Of a DNA stretch of 64,000 bases, positions 32,442 through 42,220 are shown in pieces (the first letter of the stretch is position 1; each line of letters opens with the position of its first letter). Under the pieces are notes generated by a model. The model saw nothing but the letters and a program-made list of their open reading frames with translations. It was not told where the DNA came from and ran no database searches. Origin of the DNA: Madurella fahalii (lineage: Eukaryota; Ascomycota; Sordariomycetes; Sordariales); assembly GCA_029876055.1 (NCBI GenBank), contig CM056875.1, positions 5,543,001 through 5,607,000 on the forward strand, written 5' to 3'. A program made the position numbers and the translations under genes.

Positions 32442-35436
32442 CTTGCCGAATCCCGGAGAGTGACTTTCGGGTTAAATGTGATGTGAAGAAGCGGTTAAAG
32501 AGCGCGAGAAGAGTCGAAACGTGTCGAAGATGACCATGAACTGCTTGCCTAGTCCCCCAGTTTCTCCGGTCTTCTGGTCCGGAGAGGTGTCGGTGCTGGC
32601 CGGATGGATGTGTCGTCGAGCGGCAGACTCCGAAACGTACGATACCGAACCGAGAAACGAAAATCCGCGATCAACACAAAAACGAGGTAAATGAGTGGAT
32701 ATGAGAAGTCGACGCCGTCAGCGCAAGGTAAGGAACGTGGTGCCCCGATTGGGGTCTGAAAGTGTAAAAGTGAGTGACACGGGTCAAAAGAGTCGAAAAG
32801 AATCGACGAGGCAGACGAGGCGCAAAAGGCGAAAGAAAGGAAGTCCTCTGGAAGGGGGGCGGCAGAGACGGCAGAGGCCTGAAGATAACCCAATTTTGGG
32901 ACCTTGGGATTACGGGGAAACCGCCAGGGGAAGGCACCCCCCCTTTGCCTGGGGCACGCAGGATGCACTTTCCTGAAGCGGCACCCAGCCACGGAACCGA
33001 GCCCCCTGGTTGGCTGGTTGGGGCAGGAGCACTGGGATTAAGGGGACGCCTCAGGGATTGCGCGCATATGCCGCAGGGCTCGTGCCTGGCTAATCCAGGA
33101 ACGTGAAATCTGACGTGCGATCCCAAATCCGCTTTACCCGGCGCCAAGGAGCCATTAGGCCTGCGAAACGATGGCTGCCCACTCCACGCCTTGTTGGTCA
33201 ATGGATCTCCCTGCCGACGAAATATTACTGCGAGGGATGGCACGTTGGCTGTTGACGAAAGACCCCTATACACTGCACTTAGCGGCATAACCGCTTCCAT
33301 TGCTACAAAATGGATATACCACTCCCCTGCGGTGGCTGCCAACCCATCACAGACCACCAGCGGAATGGACGGCAGCTCACCGCACATTGCTCCCTCGGAC
33401 TTGTTAAATCCTGTCGCGCCCCACGATGTTCCACGCCGCCCTTGCCACAGTAAATTCGTGCCTAGCAAAACTAATCTTACTCATCTCACAGAATGTCCAG
33501 AATGGTGCCATGTCGCGACCTTCAGTCAAGTGTGTGGGTTCGCGTGATAATAGCCGAGGGGAATTCTAATGACTTCAGTGGCGCCGCAGACCGTTGGGGA
33601 CGCAGCGGGGTGTGCGAATCAACGAAATGGGAGGGGCTTCAAGGCGCTCTTGGGATCTGACGAGGGCGCCAAAAAAGGCTGAAACAGTTCCACTCGTGGG
33701 TTTGCGTCGCGGTGGTTCCCGGTTCTGTTCGGCTCCAAGATCCAGGTCAACCAATCACACTGCCAGATGTTGAACCCCTTGCCCCTGTCAATTTATCTGG
33801 GGCGGGCGGCTTTCTTCGCACTGCAGGGACCACAAGGGGTTTTCCCCTTTTCTGGGGTAATTTAAATCAAAAAATGACGGTGTTGGCACACCAATCTGTT
33901 TCTGAGAAGACGACTAACAACCCAAAAGCCGGAACAGACACTGAAACGTGATCTTGCATTGTTTCGCCGGTCCTCATTTCGAGAGCCAGAGAACGGAGGC
34001 TCTGGTGGGCAGGAAACCGTCCCAATGATCTCAAGCGATCTACCGATCGACAATTCTCGTTTTGCCGGCGGGGTGGTCATTCGAGACGTGAGTTGCGGGT
34101 CTGTGCTGCGTCGCTCGTTGCCGATGTACACAGTTAGGTGATGCGGGGATAGCGCAGAATTACCCACGACAGGTTTTGCAGCGGGATTAATAAATAACGA
34201 AATAACGACGGAGATCTCACAATTGTGTCCCGCCACCAGCCCGGGTGGCAGCTGCATGGGAGGTAGCATGCGTGCTGTGCATCCATGTGATATAAGATAC
34301 CGATCTTCGCTGTGGTTGTGGAACGACCAAACATCAAGATCATGCGGGCCGAAAGATGCCAAACGCAGGCACGCCTTGGCATCTGAATGACGAAGGGTGG
34401 CTGGTGCCCTTACTAGCCCTAGCCTGCGCCACGCTGAATGTGGCTTATTTGCCGTCAAATACAACCGTTGGTCTGTGCCTTTGAGTTATCCCATGGTCAA
34501 TTCCCCGAACTGGGTTTTGACGCCGGAAAAGAGAGTACTGGAAAAGAAACTCTAGATGTAATTAGGCTTTTGACATGCTTCTAGTTGGTGTAGTTGACTA
34601 TTCTACTACATTTTGAAATCCTCAGCGGTTTTCTGATTCGCAGGTCGTACCTACACGTGCAAACTTATGTAGGGCTGGGTTCTATAACCGAGATGATATG
34701 CCTGCGGCACAGACAAGGAAGATCCTGAGGACGGGTGTTTGCCATGATGTTGAGAGAGATAAATATCATCATCGCGGAGGTGGTCTCTAGCACACTATCA
34801 TGTGACCTGTACGCAGGGTTCGAAACCCAGCGTGAGAGATGACATCATGAATTGGAGGATATCAAGACATGGGAGAACTCCTCGATAGAACTTAGCTTCT
34901 GATCTCTAAGGATCAGTCTCCTATTACAATATAGGTTGTTTAGTGTGCACTATTCTGTCATGACTTCGGTGAATCGTGTACCTACCTTCTTCGGTGTTAT
35001 TAGGAATAACCCCTAACACACACATAGCCCCATTCTTCAAGCTTGGGGGCAGAGGTTGTAAAAGTCCCTGTAGCCTGTGCGTTGTAGAATGTACGGCTCT
35101 GGATATAGAATGAGGTCTATAGTGACTTGCTAAAATGGGCTTTGCAAGTTACGCTGTCGGGTAACAGCCTCTATCCCAGCATCGGTATTGTCCATTGCAT
35201 CATGTATTTTGGGCGCTATCTGTAAGTATCAGTTTTTGGTTCGGTGTCTCGTTTGGTACGGAACTGGTGTACTATAACCATATTGTGTGTCTCAGAGAGT
35301 TGGGAAGGTGGGCAAGTTGCTGTTTGGCCTTGTGGCATGCGGGGCTTGTGGAGCCTGGAGCTGTTGGCTGGATCCCCGAGGGGCCGGCATCTCACATCCA
35401 TTCGAAGCGGGTTTCAGGGGCCTCCTCGCCGATGAG
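32442..35436. other. Gene-free stretch, eroded towards the right
   Basis: About 3 kb without a supportable gene. The left part includes the DUF1996 promoter. 34500-35190 is lower in GC than the surroundings and looks eroded, in keeping with old RIP-damaged repeat DNA (inference). Open frames such as 32671-33468 (-) and 33862-34464 (-) show no recognised similarity. Confidence 0.5.
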
Positions 35437-36410
35437 ATGGCAAGAAGAGTCACCTTCTCTGTCCCGCCTCAACTTGAGAAGAGGGCGAACCACAAGCATC
35501 TTCCCAATATCACAAAGACCGAGATTTTCAGAGAATTTCAGTCCGAATATATCACAGACGCAGTGCTCAACGGGGCAGCACAGCTCTTCAGTGATCACTA
35601 TGGCGTTTGGAACACGCCTCCCGGCCGCCTCGGTGGCAAGCAAGGTAGATACCTCTCCCTTTGGCGCACTCCCCCTCTCCAACCACTTGCTAACATTGGG
35701 ACAAGGGGACCGTGTCAAGATGAGCGCAGCTCGGCTCCGGAAGGAGTATTTGCCAGCTGGCGCACGTTGCTCATATGTTAGCGTCCACGTTTGATGGGCT
35801 CCTTGCAGGCAATGCATTTGCCTGCCGATGGGACCACGAAGGCCGACAGGTCTGCTGGATAACTCAACTCGTTGTCCATCGTGAGTATAGGAGACGTCGT
35901 CTTGCAACTCGCCTTCTCGAGAAGATCCGAGACGTCGATGATGAGATCTTTGGAATCATGAGCTCCCATCCTGCTGCCTGCATCGCGATGTCCAAGGCTT
36001 GTGCCGGTGAGTTCGCAACTTGCGGTTCACTTTGCCGTTGCCGCTGCTAATCCGAGTCACCAGATGTCTCTTTTGAAAATATCTCAACCGACTTCATTAA
36101 GGCCCGTGCGAACGAGGTGATGGCCATGTCTCCAATTGCCTACGTCAGAGAGGCCGTACTCTGCGGCTCGATCTTCGAACCTGCTACCTGCGCTCTAGGG
36201 GCCAGTGGTCTTGTTTCGGGTGTCGATACCCAGTTTTTCGTAGACCATGAGGAACCGCTTGAGGCTCTTAGATGGATTCGGGAACACTGGTTAGCATGGC
36301 CGCTCGGCGATTTGCCTGAGGGGCATGAGTTTCTGCTTGTGTTTGAATCGTCACGCAGGCGTCGCTCGCGTTCTCTCCCGCGGCAAACCCAGGTAGAGGA
36401 AAGTATGTAA
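35437..36410 (+). pseudogene. GNAT-family N-acetyltransferase, one apparent frameshift
   Basis: Three exons: 35437-35644, 35706-36006 and 36064-36410, with introns of 61 nt (GTAGAT...AAG, branch GCTAAC) and 57 nt (GTGAGT...CAG). The reading is consistent throughout except at 35790-35792, where a TTT run shifts the frame by one inside exon 2. The family pattern is visible: an N-terminal helical part with H-Y-G-V-W, then the acetyl-CoA fold core with W-I-T-Q-L-V-V-H-R-E-Y-R-R-R-R-L-A, G-I-M-S-S-H-P-A-A-C, and the C-terminal V-D-H-x-E-P-L-E-A-L and G-H-E-F-L-L-V-F blocks. Length would be about 285 residues. The substrate is unknown. Because a single base explains the break, either a recent loss of function or a sequencing error fits. 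It sits next to a clearly decayed gene. Confidence 0.7.
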
Positions 36411-36502
36411 GGGTACCAGACAGGTCCTGCGAGGGAAGACCTTGCAGCGTAATACGATATCATTGTTGCCGCCTACAACAGCGCCGTCCTTGATTTCCAG
36501 TC

Positions 36503-37963
36503 TCACAGCTCCACCCAGTCAAAGTGGCCACCTTCAACAGAATCAAGCAAATATATCCTAACACCTGGTATCAAGAACCGCCACCGCTCCTGCTTAAACA
36601 CCTGTTTAGCGCGCTCTATATACTGTCTGCTGCTCCCACACTTCCCAAGCTTGTACTGCATTAAACACAGATGCATATAGATTACGCCGCATGTGAATAC
36701 CTCTTCCTCGACGGGATTGTAGAATCGATTCCAGTAGAGGGTATCTATCCAACACTTCTCGGCAGCATCAGGCTCGAATATGCGTGCGGCAGCCATCCAT
36801 GTCTAGACGTGCACTAGCCGGTCGGCGGTATCCGGTACGACAAGGTTGTTGTACATGTCCAGAACCCAGAGCCGACATAATAGCGTGCCGCGTCGTCACG
36901 TCCTAGTCTGATCTCCGTCTCAACCAGAGAGAGAAGGATCCGTCGATATCCCTTTGTAGGCCCGCTGGTTTGGACAGCTTCTATCTCTTCCTTCAACTAG
37001 TGCTCGGTAAAGGGAAGATGATGATGCGACGCGTCCTGCGCGACATCTGTGCAACACTGGCGGCGCTGGTAGTCAAGCTCGCAGTAGAGGTCTGCGGTGG
37101 TGGACAGGACCAGGAATCGGCGGGGCTCAGGAAGCGCCGGCGCCTTCAGACAAAGCTTGAAACACTGCCAGGCTTCTTCGAAGCGGCCTTCTCCCTGCAT
37201 GATCCGGCCGACACGGTAGATGTGATCCCACAACAGTTCCCACTATCCCTCGGCACGGACCGGTGTATATTTCCTTGCTTCGTTATGGGCTTCGGAAAAG
37301 AGGAATTTGTATGCTAAATCCTTCGCCTGGGAAACATATAAAGGGCCTAAGACGTCGGCAGAGACGGGAGGTACGCGGGAGAGGAACCGCTCAATAAAGC
37401 GGGTGGAGCCGTCAATATCGCCTCGGAGGCGCATCAGGACGCTCTGTTGATGCACTACCTCAACCTACAACTGGGGCGGGACGTGTTCATCAAGCAGCAT
37501 ACGGGCAGAGGTGGCCAGATTATCCTGGCTCCTGTTGGATAATGATTTGACCCTCGAGGTTGCAAGTAGACATTCGATGATGTCGGCCCGATCTAGGTGG
37601 ACACCGTGGCGGGCAAGAGCTTCGAGAGCCGCGAGCACATTCAGGGGCCAAGGGCTATACCTAGTAGAGAGTCGGTGTTGATACTACTTGCAATCTGCAG
37701 ACGGGATACAGCGGCGAGACAAACATGGGGTTTCCACGACGTCTATCGCAAAGCTGAAGATGGGTAAGGGTCGTCGCTGATGAAGAGAGGGGCTGCATTG
37801 TCAGCGGCAATCGGCGGCGATGGGCTGTCTCCCAACAGCTGTGCTTCCACAGCTCGAGCTTGTTGCAGGCATCACACCGCTGATACGGCCTTCCTACGAA
37901 GAGAGTACGTGAGGAGTGGATCCCTCTGGCCATGGATTGGCTCGCCGAATCCAGGGTCCACAC
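36503..37963 (-). pseudogene. TPR-like protein remnant with TAG-only premature stops
   Basis: Reading the minus strand from 37740 down to 36503 gives one near-continuous helical-repeat protein, interrupted by in-frame TAG codons at 37684-37686, 37465-37467, 37243-37245, 36997-36999 and 36803-36805, and by one frameshift near 36870. Preserved segments look like paired helices of a tetratricopeptide-type fold: W-D-H-I-Y-R-V-G-R-I-M, E-E-A-W-Q-C-F-K-L-C-L, A-D-L-Y-C-E-L-D-Y and Y-N-P-V-E-E-E-V-F-T-C-G-V-I-Y. It resembles fungal proteins with TPR-like arrays that are often lineage-expanded. The 5' end is unclear; sequence to about 37963 may belong. Exclusive TAG stops, each one transition from CAG or TGG, fit RIP damage. 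Function of the intact family is unknown to me. Confidence 0.65.
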
Positions 37964-38203
37964 GAGGTCAGAGAAGACTTGGTCCGAGCTTCGCTACGCC
38001 CGTTGGTGATCGGTTCGCTGTGGCACTAGTGTAACTTAAGGGCCGTTGTGGCGCAAACACCGTAACCTCCTGTGTTGAACCTTTTGACACACGACGGGCC
38101 AGCCTTCGAACGGGGTGTTTTGGGGGTTTGCACGCGCGAGTTGACGCGCTCTTTCCGCATGCGCTGTTAGGATTTCGTTTTTGCTGGCTAGCGCTACAAC
38201 ACA

Positions 38204-41040
38204 ATGGACGATCTCTCCGGGCTGAACTGGTCCGCGCCCAACCCCGCGAAGCCTGCGCAACAAGGACCGAACCCCGCGAAGACGACGACTTATCCGCCAT
38301 TGCGCCCGACTCCCTCGCCGTTTGCATCTGGCCGCAATACTCCACTGTCGGCTCAGGGCTCTGGAGCGGCTGGGGCCAAGGCGCCAGCTTCAAAGCCCGC
38401 GCAAGATAGCTTCGGCAACATCTTCAACTTCGGCGCTGGGAAGACCAACGCAAACCTGAGTCTGCGCGAGCGGCAGGACCAACTCGAGGCCGAGAAGCGC
38501 CGGAAGGAGGAGGAGAAGCGCAAGCAGGCGCAAGCACACTACGGAGATGGACGGTTCTTTGACTCACTCGGTCAGAACCAATCGGGCTCAGGTTCGCTTC
38601 GGGGGCCATCCCCTGCAGCACCGCTGCCCGCCATGACAGGGCCGAGTCCAGGCACACAGAACGTGAATTCAGCAGCCGAGTCGGACGACGATCTGTTCGC
38701 GGCATTCAATGCCAGTACTAAGGTTGATAACTCGAGCCACTTCCCGCCGCCCGCACCTTCGGATAGCCCTTCGCCTGCGCCGGCTCTGGACCTCAGCAAC
38801 CCGCAGTCATGGAGCAAGGCTCCGGTATCTAGTGGCGGGGGATTTGGTGATGATGACGATGATCTCTTTGGGCTCAACCAGCTGAAAACGAAAGCCAGCG
38901 CGCCGCCTCCCCAAGCTACTGATGGGGACGATGATTTTCTTGGGGACCTTGGCAAACCGGTCGACCAGGTTAGGAAGCAGACAGCGCCGACATTTTCGCG
39001 GGAGCCGGAGCCGGGGAAGCCTATCGAGGACTCGTCTTCTGATTCTGACGACGAACAACCCGCTGCGTCAGACGATCCTTTTGATCGAGCCGTTGCCCAG
39101 CTAGTTGACTATGGGTTTACCCCTGAAAATGCGAGGAGAGGGCTTACGGAGAGCGGGGCGGGACTCGATGTCCAGGCAGCTGTCAATTGGCTGCTAGATG
39201 ATGCCCACAGGCAGGCAAAGGAGAAGACCAAGGCTCGGGGGAGCGCGAGGGAGCAGCCTAGGCGCGGCAACGAGCGGGCCTCGAGTCGGTCTCGAAACGG
39301 AGCTCCATCTTGGATGAGGGAAGATCTTCCGGGTGATGGCACTAGGAGCAGGGACAGCCGGTCGCCGGCCCCCATGGATGGAGATTTTGCCAAGACCGCT
39401 GCCGCCGTAGGCACAAGCTTCCTCAAGACAGCCAACACTCTCTGGAAGACCGGGCAGAAGAAGGTCCAGAAAGCCGTCGCTGAGTTTCAGCAAGACGGGG
39501 ATCCCAATCAACCGAAATGGATGCGGTCCACCGGACAAGACCACGCTAGCGGTGACGCTGGTAGACAAGCGGCTGATGTCACAGACGAAGCTCTGATGTT
39601 GGAGGCAGGGAGGCGGCCAGAGCGAAGAGCAGGGAAGCCAGCGCACGAGAGCCGCCTTCCTCGGGATGTCCCGTCACGCGAACGCTCACCAGCCCTACCA
39701 GCGCGCCCAGGGCAACGGAACCAGGTGCCAAGATGGCAGCAACCTTCTCAACCGTCCCTTGACCCACGCGCCCGCCTGAATAGGCAGACGGCCGAGGAAG
39801 AGAGCTCCCAAGCGTACGTTAGTCCCGCACGCAGGAAGAAGACCACTCCCCAGCCACCTCCGGAAGCGAAGCCGCCAGCTGAGCCGGAGCCCGACCTGCT
39901 ATTCGGTTCAGATGCGCCTCCAAGGTCGCGGCCCACACCGCCAGTACGCTCGTCGCAGCCGTCCCCCAGCCGCCGACCAGCCGCCCGACCATCACCCGCT
40001 CCAAGACCAGCACCTGCACATCCGCCGCGCCAAATACCCAGCGTCTCTCCAGCCGCCCTCCAATCCTCTACCAAACATCGCCTCGACGGCACCGCGCACT
40101 TCAAGCGCGGCGACTACGCAGCCGCTCACGCCTCATACACATCCTCTCTAACAGCGATCCCACAAGACCACCCCTTAGCAATCCTCCTCCTTTGCAACCG
40201 CGCCTTGACAGCGCTCAAGACTGGCGAGCCACGGCAAGCAGTCGAAGACGCCGACACCGCCATCCGACTAATCGGCCCTGGCAAGGGCGAGGGCGAGCAT
40301 GTCGAGCTGCACTCCGACACCATCACCACCACCACCGAAAAGCGCGACATGCGCGATCTCTATGGCAAGGCCCTTACCCGCAAGGCAGAAGCCCTTGAAC
40401 AGATGGAGAAGTGGGGAGATGCCGGGGCCGTATGGCAACTCTGCGTCGAGTCCGGGCTCGGCGGCGCCACGGCCACTGCGGGTCGGCAAAGGTGCCAGAA
40501 GGCACTTGCACCCAAGCCCGCAGCACCACCTTCCCGGCCGGCATCGACACGGCCGCCTCCAGCACGGCCCAGGCCGGCCGCTACTTCAACTCTTCAGGAG
40601 AGCTCAGAGGCAGTGGAGCGGCTACGCGCCGCCAACGAGGCGGCTGAGCGGGAGGGCAACGAGAAGTTTGAGCTGGCAGATAAAGTGGATGCACGCATCG
40701 CTGCGTGGCGTGACGGGAAGAGGGAAAACCTGAGGGCGCTTCTGAGCAGCTTGGACAATGTCCTGTGGGAGGGCAGCGGGTGGAAGAAGGTGGGGTTGCA
40801 TGAGCTGGTGGTGGCGAACAAGGTCAAGATTGTCTACATGAAGGCTATTGCGAAGACGCATCCTGACAAGGTGAGTTTGTTTTGTTTGTTGCTCTTGCCG
40901 TTGCAACCGGGGAAGGGCCTGCTGACGGAGGATGCCAGATTGCGCAAGACGCTACTACAGAAGTGCGCATGATTGCCGGGACCGTGTTTAGCACGTTGAA
41001 CGAGGCATGGGATAAGTTCAAGGCAGAGAATAACCTCTGA
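38204..41040 (+). CDS. Auxilin-like clathrin-uncoating cofactor (SWA2/AUX1 type)
   Basis: Exon 1 (38204-40870) and exon 2 (40939-41040) with a 68-nt intron (GTGAGT...CCAG) give 922 residues. The order is a disordered N-terminus with D-L-F and N-P/D-P-F type clathrin and adaptor motifs, and a UBA domain near residues 292-335 (A-V-A-Q-L-V-D-Y-G-F-T and W-L-L-D-D). A long basic/Ser-Pro linker follows, then TPR repeats near residues 628-740 (G-x-A-H-F-K-R-G-D-Y-A-A-A and A-L-T-A-L-K-T-G-E). A C-terminal J domain spans the intron, with H-P-D at residues 886-888. This architecture is that of yeast Swa2, which recruits Hsc70 to clathrin-coated vesicles. The HPD motif is intact, so Hsp70 stimulation should be retained. 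It is convergent with UBC7. Confidence 0.92.
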
Positions 41041-41043
41041 TGG

Positions 41044-41048
41044 ATGAT

Positions 41049-41082
<34 letters not shown>
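41044..41082. repeat. GATGAC tandem repeat after the auxilin stop codon
   Basis: About six GATGAC units immediately follow the stop codon, in the 3' untranslated region of the auxilin-like gene. Confidence 0.8.
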
Positions 41083-41358
41083 GTGAAAGCAGACGGCGTG
41101 GAAAGCAAGCGAGCATCATAGATGGCTAGAGGCGGTGGACATTCATACTAGACACCGGAGGCGAGGTTGACCAACGGGGAAAAGCAACGTTCTAGATGCA
41201 AACCAAACGCCATTCATATATAACCCGCCTCCCGCTACAGACCACCATGCCATACTGCGCTATGCAACAACAGAAAGTAGAAACCCCTATTCCGCTGACA
41301 CGTCATGTATACCACCCCGCACCTCTGAAAGACTACCTTCCCACCATCTGAGTAATTA

Positions 41359-41922
41359 TCAGAGGCCTAACATCCTCCTTACCCCATCCCTCACTTTCTT
41401 CTCGTATTCATCCCGCCGGTTCCTCCACATCTTCGCCGCCTCCACGTTCGCAGGGCTCTCGTCGTTCGGCTCAGCCAGCATGCTCATGACCGAAATGAGA
41501 ATCTTCTCAACTGACTGGATGGGCGACCACCGCTTCGACGCTTTCTCGTAGTGGTTCGGGTCGTCTCCTGGCGGGTGCAGGATTGAGATGCAGACAAGGC
41601 CGCTGGAGTAGACTGCTCTCGGGGTTAGATACCACGGCTTTTGATTCTTTGTTAGGGGAGAATTGGCTTAAGTACCGTTTGGATGCCACATGTCGCAGAG
41701 GAATTTCATGGTCGGCGGGGCGAGGGGATAGTCTTTGGGGAAACGCAGCTCGGCGGGGAAGACGCCGCCTTCGAAAGGGGTGCCTTCGGGCCCCTGGATC
41801 AGGGCTTCCCAGTGCAGGATGTCGTCCTCGGATACGGGCCCGGCCGTGATGCCCTCGGGAGGGTTGTTGGTGAGGGCGCGATACTCCTGGAGGAGGCGCC
41901 GTTGGGCGGTTGAGTGCGCCAT
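41359..41922 (-). CDS. ubc7: Ubiquitin-conjugating enzyme E2, UBC7/UBE2G2 type
   Basis: Exon 1 (41676-41922) and exon 2 (41359-41612), separated by a 63-nt intron (GTACTT...GCAG) that splits the Val codon just before the catalytic loop, give 166 residues, the usual length for Ubc7. The UBC fold is complete: F-P-x-D-Y-P-L-x-P-P, H-P-N, then G-L-V-C with catalytic Cys90. The acidic loop after the cysteine (H-P-P-G-D-D-P-N-H-Y-E) is the insertion specific to the Ubc7/UBE2G group. Ubc7 works with Cue1 and the Hrd1 and Doa10 ligases in ER-associated degradation. Nothing in the sequence suggests loss of function. It diverges from the mitochondrial-type gene, with a 298-nt shared promoter at 41923-42220. 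Confidence 0.96.
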
Positions 41923-42220
41923 GTTGATTGTGCGAATGCGATGTGTGTTGGGTATTGCGCGAAGGACAGCGACTTAGTTTTGTCGAAGTTGGAGGACCGG
42001 TAGGGAGGGCTCACGCAAAGTGTCCCGACATATGGTGGTGGGGTGGCACTGGAGTTCCGGGTTCCAGGTGTCCGCTAGCGGCCGCATGACAAGGCGCAGA
42101 CCCTTGTAGCGAAGCTTTGGCCATGCAGGTTCGCCCGGGCTTGGCTCTATGGAAGCTGCCGGATCTTTCCGGCAAAAAAGATCACCGTGACAAGATGCAA
42201 GCTCCGGTGCAACTCTTACC

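Noticed and set aside
32671..33468. 265-codon minus-strand frame upstream of the DUF1996 gene
   Set aside because: No similarity, and composition matches intergenic DNA; it likely covers the DUF1996 promoter.
34800..34850. tRNA-like B box (GGTTCGAAACC) near 34816
   Set aside because: No matching A box, acceptor stem or anticodon arm could be placed around it.
36503..37740. Reassignment of TAG to glutamine or programmed readthrough
   Set aside because: TAG appears to serve as a normal terminator elsewhere in the window (for example YJU2 ends in TAG), and intact genes contain no internal TAG.
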